A DNA stretch of 64,000 nt from Mesoflavibacter sp. Lineage in GTDB: Bacteria; Pseudomonadota; Alphaproteobacteria; UBA8366; Aestuariispiraceae. Position 1 is the stretch's first letter. Every line of letters begins with the position of its first letter. The stretch spans positions 1,860,001 through 1,924,000 of the forward strand of contig CP051228.1 in assembly GCA_017792345.1 (NCBI GenBank), read 5' to 3'. The notes under the pieces are model-generated. The model saw only the letters and a list, made by a program, of their open reading frames with translations. It made no database searches and had not been told where the DNA came from. Shown here piece by piece: positions 8,689 through 16,875 of the stretch. The translations under genes and the position numbers were made by a program.

Positions 8689-9411
8689 TCAGGCCCGTTC
8701 CAGGCTGTCCACGAAGTCCGTCAGCCAGGCGGTCAGGTCGTCGGTCTCGTGGTGGACGTAATCCTGCGACGCGCCGTCCCCGGACCAGGCGTGATCCGTC
8801 CGAACCCAGACCGTGCGCATGCCCAGCTCCGCCGGCACCATCAAATTCTTGGCGATATCCTCCACCATCACGGCGCGGCCCGCATCCACCGTGTGGCGTT
8901 CGACCATCACCCGATAGGGCTCGGCATTGGGTTTCGGGATGAAATCCGCATGGGCGATGTCGAAGATGCCGTCGAAGCGTGCGGCGATCCCCAGCCTGTC
9001 CAGAACTGCCTCCGCATGGGCCACGGTGCCGTTGGTGAAGATCAGCTTGCGGCCCGGCAGCCGGTCCAGCACGGCGCCCAGCGCGGCATTCGCCGGCACG
9101 GGGCTGTAATCGATATTGTGGACATGGCCCAGAAAGGCGTGCGGATCGACCGAATGGTTCAGCATCAGGCCGCGCAGGGTGGTGCCGTGGTCGCGGAAAT
9201 AGCGTTTCTGGATCGCCCGGGCCTCGTCATAGGAAATGCCAAGCAGATCCGAGATATAGCCGCCCATGCGCAGGTCGACCTGGTGGAACAGGTTGCATTC
9301 CGCCGGGTAGAGCGTGTTGTCGAGATCGAAAATCCAATCCCGCGCGGCGATCAGGGCGGGGTCGGTCGAGGCGGCCGGCCGGACCGGCGCGGCGGAGGGT
9401 TTCTGTGTCAT
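8689..9411 (-). CDS. HAD-superfamily pyrimidine 5'-nucleotidase-like phosphatase
   Basis: The 240-residue product is a haloacid-dehalogenase-fold hydrolase. Motif I is FDLDNTLYP with the nucleophile Asp, motif II is IFTNGT, and motif III/IV is in the FIPKPN and MVEDIAKNL segments. The LYP sequence after the nucleophile and the cap segment with RYFRDHGTTLRGL resemble yeast Sdt1/Phm8-type pyrimidine nucleotidases. Substrate is therefore likely a nucleotide monophosphate, by family inference. The ATG at 9411 is chosen over an upstream TTG because the extra N-terminal residues look non-conserved. Confidence 0.85.
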   Translation of the reverse strand: MTQKPSAAPVRPAASTDPALIAARDWIFDLDNTLYPAECNLFHQVDLRMGGYISDLLGISYDEARAIQKRYFRDHGTTLRGLMLNHSVDPHAFLGHVHNIDYSPVPANAALGAVLDRLPGRKLIFTNGTVAHAEAVLDRLGIAARFDGIFDIAHADFIPKPNAEPYRVMVERHTVDAGRAVMVEDIAKNLMVPAELGMRTVWVRTDHAWSGDGASQDYVHHETDDLTAWLTDFVDSLERA

Positions 9412-9599
9412 GGCGGCAAAAATGGCGCGCCGGCGGGCGGCGGGCAATCCCGAATTATCTCAATTTATAGGCAAATCGAAGCATACCGATTTACCCTTTC
9501 TTCACCAGTTATAGGTATAAGGATATGAGACGGAAGCCGCATGGTTGCGGCCAACAGGTTGAATGAGCCGGAAAATCTCCGGTCGGGGTCGGATCAGGC

Positions 9600-11276
9600 A
9601 TGGCAGTGGCAGAACGGACGGGCAATCCCAATCTTCCGGTACTGACCGGGGCCTTCGACAGTTATCCCGGTCCGGTTCTGGCGCTGGATGAAGAAGCGCG
9701 CCTGGTGCCGCTGAACGACGCGGCCATTCCGGTCGCGGACGATCTGAACGGCGATTCCGGCGTTTCCCTGATGCCCGCGATGGTTCAACTCGCGGTCAAG
9801 ACCCGCAGCGAGAACCGCGCCAAGACCCGCACTTTCACCTTGCCCAGCACCGGCCGTCAGGTCGAGTTCATCATGCTGCCCCAGCCCGACGGCTCGCAAT
9901 TGCTGATCGGCCGGGATGCGACGCTGGAAGTCAGCATCCGCTCCGCCCTGGCGGAATCCCGCACGCGCTTCAAGGACCTGGTCGAAGTCGCCGCCGATTT
10001 CGCCTGGGAGACCGACCGGGACGGGTTGATCTGTTACATCTCGCCGCGCGGGGCGATCGGCTACGCGCCGGAAGAATTGCTGGGTGAAGCGCCGGACACC
10101 TTGTTGTTGGCACCGGAAACCGCCCCCAAACCGCTGCCCTTCCTGGCCGATATGACGGTGCGGAATGTCGAAGTCTGGGTCCGCACGCGCGGCGGGGAAC
10201 CGGCCTGCGTCCTGGTGTCCGCGATCCCGGTCCTGGATAAGGACGGTGTCGTATCCGGCACCCGGGGCATCGCCATTGACGTCACCGAGGAACGGCAGCG
10301 GCAAAGCGAGCTGGCGCGGTTGAAAATTCGCGAGCGGCTGGTGTCCTATATCGTCGACTCCCTGCGCAATGAGGTTACGCCGACCGAAATGCTGCATTCC
10401 GCGGCAACGGCTTTGGGCCGGTCGACCTCGGCATCGGCCTGCATCGTGCAGGTGCGCGGCCCGCACGGCGCCCCGCTGGATATCGCCGCCTTTGGCGCGG
10501 CGCCCGACCCGGACCTGGCCGAAGAGGCGATGAACGCGATCCTGGCCAAGCATGGCAGCGCCGTCGACGGCCAGATCGGGACGCACAAATATCTGGGTAT
10601 CGCAACGGATTATCGCGGTGAAACCAATGGCGGCATCGTCCTGTGGCGCGACGAGGACGGCCAGGATTGGGATGACGAGGAACACGCATTACTGAAGGCG
10701 GTGGAACCGCAATTCGGCATCGTCTTCCGCCAGATCGCGGATCAGCACAAGCTGGAGCATCTGTCGCGCACCGACGACCTGACCGGGCTGCGCAACCGCC
10801 GTGCCTTCATGGAGGATCTGTCGCGCGAAATGGCGCGCTATGAACGCTATCAGGAAACCGGCGCGCTGTTGTTCATCGATCTGGACAATTTCAAACCGAT
10901 CAACGACCGGTTCGGCCATGAGAAGGGGGATGAGGCGCTGCAGGCCATCGCCGATATCCTGACCGGCGGCACCCGAACCTACGATCTGACCTGCCGGCTG
11001 GGCGGCGACGAGTTCGCGGCCTGGATCGAAGGCGCGGACCGAGAAATCGGCGCGGCGCGGGGTGAAAAATTCCTGTCGTCGCTGGAAGCCTGGAAAGCAG
11101 ACAATCTGGATCCCGAAATCGGCTTCGGCATGTCTATCGGGATCGCGATGTTCGAACCGGGAACGGGCGAAACGGTTGAAGGCTTGATCGCCCGGGCCGA
11201 TGCGGCAATGTACGATGCGAAGAAGGGTGGGAAGAACAGAATCGTGTTCGCGGATTCCCGCATTGTCGATGCTTAA
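9600..11276 (+). CDS. PAS-PAS-GAF-GGDEF diguanylate cyclase
   Basis: The 558-residue soluble protein probably makes cyclic di-GMP from GTP. Two PAS-like domains (about 10-110 and 125-240) and a GAF-like domain (about 255-375) precede the GGDEF domain (about 390-555). The active-site GGDEF lies near residue 468. An RxxD inhibitory site (RTYD) sits five residues upstream, so product inhibition is expected. The DLDNFKPINDRFGH motif is also intact. No membrane helix is seen, so the signal is probably cytoplasmic. The AT-rich 190-base region upstream (9412-9599) is the likely promoter zone. Confidence 0.9.
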   Translation: MAVAERTGNPNLPVLTGAFDSYPGPVLALDEEARLVPLNDAAIPVADDLNGDSGVSLMPAMVQLAVKTRSENRAKTRTFTLPSTGRQVEFIMLPQPDGSQLLIGRDATLEVSIRSALAESRTRFKDLVEVAADFAWETDRDGLICYISPRGAIGYAPEELLGEAPDTLLLAPETAPKPLPFLADMTVRNVEVWVRTRGGEPACVLVSAIPVLDKDGVVSGTRGIAIDVTEERQRQSELARLKIRERLVSYIVDSLRNEVTPTEMLHSAATALGRSTSASACIVQVRGPHGAPLDIAAFGAAPDPDLAEEAMNAILAKHGSAVDGQIGTHKYLGIATDYRGETNGGIVLWRDEDGQDWDDEEHALLKAVEPQFGIVFRQIADQHKLEHLSRTDDLTGLRNRRAFMEDLSREMARYERYQETGALLFIDLDNFKPINDRFGHEKGDEALQAIADILTGGTRTYDLTCRLGGDEFAAWIEGADREIGAARGEKFLSSLEAWKADNLDPEIGFGMSIGIAMFEPGTGETVEGLIARADAAMYDAKKGGKNRIVFADSRIVDA

Positions 11277-11349
11277 CATCGACGGGCGAGGCGATCCGCG
11301 GCGCACCCGATTGGTCGGGTCCGCGCGTAAGATTGGGGAAGGCGACGAC

Positions 11350-12588
11350 TTGGCGACGTATGAGGATCAGAAGCGACTGGCGCGCGATCCGGACCCTGAG
11401 GTCCGGGCGGCCCTGGCGGCCGATCCGGAGACGCGCCCGGAGATTCTCTACTTCCTGGCCGAGGATGAAGACCCGTCGGTTCGCCGCCAGGTGGCGCTGA
11501 ACGAAGGGTCTCCGCGCCAGGCCGATCTGCTGCTGACCCAGGATTCGGACGACGGAATCCGCACCGATCTGGCCGCGAAGATCGCGCGCCTGACGCCCGA
11601 CCTGCCGGACGATCGGCGGACGGCGCTCTACAAGCTGACCGTTCAGGCGCTGGAGGCGCTGGCCGAGGATCAATTGGTCCGGGTGCGCGAAATTCTGTCC
11701 AACGCCCTGAAGGATGTCGCCAAGGCGCCGCCCAATGTCATCCTGACCCTGGCCAAGGACCGGGCGCTGACCGTGTCCAGTCCGGTCCTGGAATTCTCGC
11801 CCGTCCTGTCCGACGCCGATCTGCTGGAAGTCATCAATTCCGGTCCGATCCAGGGCGCGATGAACGCCATCGCCAAACGCCAATCGTTGAAGGCGAGCGT
11901 GTCCGACGCGATCGCGCGGTCCGGCGACGAGGAGGCGATTTCAAACCTGCTGGCCAATGGCAGCGCGCAGATCCGCGAAGATACGCTGGATTTCATCATC
12001 GACCGTGCGCCCAATCATCTGGTCTGGCACGAGCCTCTGGTCATGCGCCCGAAACTGTCGCCGCGCGCGGTTCAGCGTCTGGCCAGTTTCGTCGCCATGA
12101 ACCTGCTCGACCGGGTGCAGAAACGCCTCGATCTGGACGACGAGACCCTGGTTGCCGTCGCCGATGCGGTGGAAAAGCGCCTGGCGGAAGATACCAAGCA
12201 GAGGCTCGCGGAGCCGCAATGGGCGGAAAAGGACGACCTGGACGCCCAGATCGAGCGCCTGTTCAAAACCGGCGGCCTGAACGCCAAGGCGCTGGAAAAG
12301 GCACTGGCGCAGGGCGAGAAACGGTTCGTCCTGAAGGCGCTGGCGAAGCTGGGCGGCGTCCCGGTGCAGACGGTGAACCGCATCGTATCCAATCGCAGCG
12401 CCAAGGCCGTGGTCGCCCTGACCTGGAAGGCCGGGTTGAAGCCGCATTTTGCCGCGCAGCTTCAGTCCCAACTGGTCGGTCTCGGCCCGTCTGAAATCGT
12501 CCGGATGGACGAGAACCGCTGGCCCATGTCGCCCGACGCCATGCAATGGCAGTTGGACTTCTACGCCGAGCCGAGCCACGTCGTCTGA
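11350..12588 (+). CDS. DUF2336 domain protein
   Basis: The 412-residue protein belongs to the DUF2336 group seen mainly in alphaproteobacteria. The N-terminal third has short helical repeats built on DPDPEVRAALA and EDPSVRRQVALNEG patterns that resemble HEAT-like repeats. The rest is mostly helical and has no catalytic motif I recognise. The start chosen is TTG at 11350, with GGGGAAGG nine bases upstream and a natural N-terminus (ATYEDQKRL). An ATG at 11269, overlapping the end of the cyclase gene, is the alternative. Co-transcription with the cyclase is likely. Function is unknown. Confidence 0.75.
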   Translation: MATYEDQKRLARDPDPEVRAALAADPETRPEILYFLAEDEDPSVRRQVALNEGSPRQADLLLTQDSDDGIRTDLAAKIARLTPDLPDDRRTALYKLTVQALEALAEDQLVRVREILSNALKDVAKAPPNVILTLAKDRALTVSSPVLEFSPVLSDADLLEVINSGPIQGAMNAIAKRQSLKASVSDAIARSGDEEAISNLLANGSAQIREDTLDFIIDRAPNHLVWHEPLVMRPKLSPRAVQRLASFVAMNLLDRVQKRLDLDDETLVAVADAVEKRLAEDTKQRLAEPQWAEKDDLDAQIERLFKTGGLNAKALEKALAQGEKRFVLKALAKLGGVPVQTVNRIVSNRSAKAVVALTWKAGLKPHFAAQLQSQLVGLGPSEIVRMDENRWPMSPDAMQWQLDFYAEPSHVV

Positions 12589-12634
12589 GGGTGCTGAGGA
12601 CCGCAAGCGTCAAGCGGTCTCTCGGGGGCAACTT

Positions 12635-13561
12635 ATGACGACGCTTTCCAAACGTGAAGAAGACATCGTGATCGACGGACCGACAGGGCCGCTGGGAGGC
12701 GCACTGCGTCCGGTCGAGGGTTCGGATCAGCTGGTCGTGATTCTGCCGGGATCGGGTCCTGTCGATAGAGATGGGAATGCGCCGAAACTGGGTCTCATGA
12801 CGGATACATACAGACTGTTGTCGGACGGTCTGGCCGCCGCCGGGATCGCTTCTTTGAGGGTGGACAAGCGCGGCCTGTTCGGCAGCATCCCGGCTCTGGC
12901 TGACCCGAACGATGTTACGATTGCAGACTATGCCGAAGACACTTTGGCTTGGATTCACTGCGCGATGAAACTCGCGTCGCATGTCTGGCTGGCTGGTCAT
13001 TCCGAAGGTGGCCTCGTTGCCCTGGAAACAGCACGTCGGGCCCGAGACGGAACACTGGCCGGGATGGCCTTGCTGGCAACACCGGGGAGACCGATAGGCC
13101 GATTGCTGATCGAGCAATTGCGCGCCATACCTGGGAATGCCGCCCTGATGCCCGAAATCGAATCGACCGTGGCGGCCCTGGAATCAGGACAGCGGCGGCC
13201 GGAAGCGAGTCTGTCGGAACCTCTTCGCGGTTTGTTTGCTGACCGACTTCAAGGGTACCTAATCGATCTGTTTGCGCATGACCCGGCGGCACTGGCACGA
13301 CACTGGTTAGGACCGGGGCTGATTCTTCAGGGCGATGCCGATCTGCAGGTAATGCCGATGGATGCCAAACGGCTCGGCGCGGCCATGCCGCAGGCCCGTT
13401 GCCGCATGCTGCCTAGTGTGACCCATATGCTGAAGGCGGACCTGCCCGGACAGCCTTATGCGACCTACACCGATCCGGCTTTGCCGCTTCACGCCGAAGT
13501 CATTCCCGAACTGGCGGCGGCCGTATTCGGCTCCGGTCCCTTTAGTTCCCGCGTCTCCTAA
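12635..13561 (+). CDS. Alpha/beta-hydrolase
   Basis: The 308-residue product is a serine hydrolase of the alpha/beta fold. The nucleophile elbow GHSEGG lies near residue 120 and the oxyanion segment PGSGPVDRDGN near 35-45. A C-terminal ILQGDADLQV segment and a later THMLK segment supply the acid and histidine. Relatives act on small esters or acyl substrates; I cannot assign one. The ATG at 12635 has a GGGGG site upstream. The gene converges on the ABC-like gene, and their stop codons overlap by four bases. Confidence 0.85.
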   Translation: MTTLSKREEDIVIDGPTGPLGGALRPVEGSDQLVVILPGSGPVDRDGNAPKLGLMTDTYRLLSDGLAAAGIASLRVDKRGLFGSIPALADPNDVTIADYAEDTLAWIHCAMKLASHVWLAGHSEGGLVALETARRARDGTLAGMALLATPGRPIGRLLIEQLRAIPGNAALMPEIESTVAALESGQRRPEASLSEPLRGLFADRLQGYLIDLFAHDPAALARHWLGPGLILQGDADLQVMPMDAKRLGAAMPQARCRMLPSVTHMLKADLPGQPYATYTDPALPLHAEVIPELAAAVFGSGPFSSRVS

Positions 13562-16500
13562 TCATCATGCTGTGCATGTACCAGCTCGTTCCGGGCACGG
13601 TTCAATTCGCTGGTGGTCAGGATCAGGCGGCGTCCCAATTCGCGGGTCATTTCGAAGGCGAATTGCGGGTCCTGGCGGGCCATTTCCGAGAAAACTTCCC
13701 GGTTCAGCCGCAGGGCCGTCGTGGTGATGCGGGCACGGACCGTGGCCGTGCGCTTCGAATCGCACAGCAGGGCCAACTCGCCGACCAGCTTGTTGGCGCC
13801 CAGTTCGAACAGGACCTGTTCGGACTCCTCGGTTTCGATCACGACCTCCGCCGCGCCGTCCAGGATGACATAGGCGTCCTCGCCGTCATCGCCCTGCTGC
13901 ATCAGGATTTCGCCCGGCTTGTAGGTCATGCGTTCGCTGGTAAAGGCCAAGAATTTCAGCTTCGTCGCGTCCAGATTTGAGAATAGCGGCAATTCCTGCA
14001 GCAGCCTCGCCTCCGCGCTCAACGCCTCGCTGGCCTTGGCGGTGGCGGCCGGGGCGGCGTGGGATTCTTCGGCCCCGCCCGGTTCCCCGTCGGACGAGGT
14101 CTGAACCCGGCCGTTGCGGATATCGAAGGTGCGGGCGAATTCGATCCCGTCCTGGGGCGACGACCCGACCCAGATCTGGGTGGTGCCGTCCAGCGCCTCG
14201 TGCAGCTTCGTCGCGATCCGCTTGCGCTGGCCCGGCTCGATATTGTTCAGCCCATCGGCGATGACCAGGATGTCGGGGCGTTTCAGGGCGACCCGCACCG
14301 CGTTCAGCTTCTGGCGCTGAATGCCGGACAGCCGCCCGCCGCCGATCCCGACCGGGAAGTTCAGGGCGGTCCGCAGGATCGCATTCTCCAGCCCCAGTTC
14401 GCGGGCGACCTCCTGCACCAGCGCGCCGACCTTCTCCATGGCGTCGGCACGGCCATGGACGATGCGGCCGAACAGCATGTTGTCCAGGATGCTGAGACCC
14501 CGGTTGATCTGATCGTCGCGATACGGGTCGACACCGCCGCCGGGTCCGAAGACCTCCGGATGGGTTTCATGCAGGTCGTGGCGCAGATCGACCAGGCGCT
14601 GCTGCATCGCATCGTCGATCAGGCCCAGACGGTGGCGCTGCAGGTTCAGGTTCAGCGGCAGGGTGATGATCAGCTGCCGCTCCGAAGCGGTCAGTTCGCC
14701 GACGCCGCCTTCCTTCTGGATTTTGCGGATCACCACCTTCAATTCGGGCAGCACGTCCTCGTTGACGAAGCTGTACTGGTCGAAGAAGGAGTGGCCGGGC
14801 GGAACGTCGCGGAACAGGTCGACAATCAATTCGGCGCTGCGCAGGCCGATATCGAAGAAATCGTCGATCAGACCGTGCTTTTCCATCATCGCGCGGATGA
14901 TCTTGTTCTTCGGCCAGTTCTCGTATTCCCATTCCGGCTTCACCGGCTTGCCGAAGATCATGTTGCCGGCGACCGAGGCATAGGTGTTGAACCGGTCGAA
15001 ATCATAGGCCTGGACCAGATCGTCCATGCCGCGCGAATCCAACAGCTCGCGAATGTGCAGCCGCGCCGCGCCGATCTGTTCCGCCAGATCCGGCACCATC
15101 TTCGGATCGATGCTCTGCCGCAGGCCCAGCGCGTACATATCGTCCTTCAGCTCGACCGCCTCGAACAGGCCGACCGCCTTGTCCAGAACGCCGGTCCGGT
15201 CCTCGGCCCCCGCGCTGGCATAGTCGATCCAATCGGCGGACGGACTGAACGGGCTGTTGCCCGACGCCACCGCCTCTTCGATTTCCTTCATGCGGTCTTC
15301 GTCGGCCTGGTCGCTTTCCAATTCGGCCGTCGGCGGCAGACGCCGCAGGCCCAGCAGCAGATTGTCCGCGATGGATTCGTTGAAGAAGATCGGGTCGCTG
15401 ACGACATAGCCGATGCGCGCGCCGGTCACCGCCTCGTGCAGCTTTTCGACATTCTCCCCGCCGATGGTCAGGCTGCCGCCGGTCGGCATCAGCACCCGCG
15501 CCATCAACCGCGCGAAGATTTCCTTTGCCGTGCCGTTCGGGGTGACCACGGCGATCGCCTCGCCCTGATTGACCGTGAAGCTGGAATTGTCGATGACCCG
15601 CACGCCGTCCTCGTCGGCCCAGGTCAGGCCGTTCGCCTCGACTGCGCCGGTCAGACGCGGCAGCTCCTTGGGCGGATCGCGCTGCAGGCTTTCGGGCAGC
15701 ATGCCCGGCGGTTCGAACTGGCTGATCAGCTGGTCGTATTTGATCTTGGAATCCGCCAGCCGCTGATACCAACCCAGCAGTTCTTTCCACGGCGCGGCCA
15801 GATCCTTGTAGGCGGCCAGGGCGGCGACCAGCGCCCCGATCGACAGATCGCCGAACAGCACCAGATAGCCGCCGATGGCATAGAACAGGAACGGCGTCAT
15901 CTGGTTGATGAAGTTGTTCACGAACTTCATGAAGAACTTGCGTTCGTAGATCTCCAGCCGGACCCAGAAGATTTTGCCCAGGCTGCGCGAGATGCCGGAC
16001 AGGACATAGCCGGTATTGTCGTGCGCGCGCACGTCCTGGACGCCGCCGACGACCTCACCGATCCGGTTCGACAGTTTGCGGACGTGCTTCACCCGCTCCT
16101 TGCCGAGCTGATTGATCTTCTTTTGCAGCTTCGGGATGATGTAGCCCTGAACCGGGACCAGGGCCGTCGCGGCCAGCCCCATCATCGGATCCTGTACGAA
16201 CAGGAAGGCGATGATCGTCAGGAAGGTGCCGCCCTGGAAGGCCAGCAGGACGATGGCGTCGCCGAAGAACCCGCCCAGCGGTTCGACTTCTGCCGTGACC
16301 ATGGTCACGACCTCGCCCGACGACGTCTTCTGGAATTGCGGCAGGGGGAAGCGCAGGGTGCGCTCGATCAGGATGAAGCGCAGGCGGCGCAGCAGGCGCT
16401 CCGCCATGATCCCCTTATAGGTGTTGATCCGCATCTTGAAGGCGCCATTGACGCAGACCAGGATCAGAAACAGCGCGCAAAGCAGGAAGAGATAGGGCAA

Positions 16501-16749
16501 TCGCTCCATCTCGATCCCGAACAGTTCGGTGAAGTCGAAGCCGAAAATTTCGACCGGAACGACCTCTTCCGGTACCGGGACGCCGGGGTCTTTCGCCTGG
16601 CTTGGGTCCTTGATCGCCCGGTTGACGATGGTCTTCGGCAGGTCGAAGGAGAAATACAGGAACGGGAAGGAGATGGCCGTCAGCGCCAACGCGAGCAATT
16701 GCTCGCGCTTCGAGTACGCCCAGATATAGCCGTACATCGACTTATGCAT
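13558..16749 (-). CDS. ABC-exporter-like protein with degenerate split ATPase domain and C-terminal cyclic-nucleotide-binding domain
   Basis: The 1063-residue protein has an ABC exporter-type membrane domain (about 20-340). An ATPase domain follows, split by about 300 residues. The first half (about 380-470) has VVTPNGTAKE where the Walker A GKS/T loop should be, and YVVSDP where the Q-loop glutamine should be. The second half (about 795-890) has LSGIQ instead of LSGGQ, Walker B ILVIADG without the catalytic Glu, and no H-loop histidine. The C-terminus (about 915-1040) is a cNMP-binding domain with GELALLCDSKRTATV, keeping the phosphate-binding Glu and Arg. ATP hydrolysis is therefore doubtful. 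A nucleotide cyclase gene lies directly upstream on the same strand. Start: ATG at 16749, giving MHKSMYGY. Confidence 0.85.
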   Translation of the reverse strand: MHKSMYGYIWAYSKREQLLALALTAISFPFLYFSFDLPKTIVNRAIKDPSQAKDPGVPVPEEVVPVEIFGFDFTELFGIEMERLPYLFLLCALFLILVCVNGAFKMRINTYKGIMAERLLRRLRFILIERTLRFPLPQFQKTSSGEVVTMVTAEVEPLGGFFGDAIVLLAFQGGTFLTIIAFLFVQDPMMGLAATALVPVQGYIIPKLQKKINQLGKERVKHVRKLSNRIGEVVGGVQDVRAHDNTGYVLSGISRSLGKIFWVRLEIYERKFFMKFVNNFINQMTPFLFYAIGGYLVLFGDLSIGALVAALAAYKDLAAPWKELLGWYQRLADSKIKYDQLISQFEPPGMLPESLQRDPPKELPRLTGAVEANGLTWADEDGVRVIDNSSFTVNQGEAIAVVTPNGTAKEIFARLMARVLMPTGGSLTIGGENVEKLHEAVTGARIGYVVSDPIFFNESIADNLLLGLRRLPPTAELESDQADEDRMKEIEEAVASGNSPFSPSADWIDYASAGAEDRTGVLDKAVGLFEAVELKDDMYALGLRQSIDPKMVPDLAEQIGAARLHIRELLDSRGMDDLVQAYDFDRFNTYASVAGNMIFGKPVKPEWEYENWPKNKIIRAMMEKHGLIDDFFDIGLRSAELIVDLFRDVPPGHSFFDQYSFVNEDVLPELKVVIRKIQKEGGVGELTASERQLIITLPLNLNLQRHRLGLIDDAMQQRLVDLRHDLHETHPEVFGPGGGVDPYRDDQINRGLSILDNMLFGRIVHGRADAMEKVGALVQEVARELGLENAILRTALNFPVGIGGGRLSGIQRQKLNAVRVALKRPDILVIADGLNNIEPGQRKRIATKLHEALDGTTQIWVGSSPQDGIEFARTFDIRNGRVQTSSDGEPGGAEESHAAPAATAKASEALSAEARLLQELPLFSNLDATKLKFLAFTSERMTYKPGEILMQQGDDGEDAYVILDGAAEVVIETEESEQVLFELGANKLVGELALLCDSKRTATVRARITTTALRLNREVFSEMARQDPQFAFEMTRELGRRLILTTSELNRARNELVHAQHDD

Positions 16750-16875
16750 GACTGAACTGCCCCCCAGCGGTAACCGCTCCGACCGGTACCGGGTTTCCCC
16801 AAACTCCGCCACCTGCGTTGCCGACCATTGCGACCAATCGTTCCCGCCTAGTCAAGAGTATCGCCCCGGTATCGC

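Noticed and set aside
13558-16749. Frameshift or sequencing error in the ABC-like ATPase domain
   Set aside because: The frame is open for 1063 codons, the altered motifs keep their relative order, and the flanking domains are intact.
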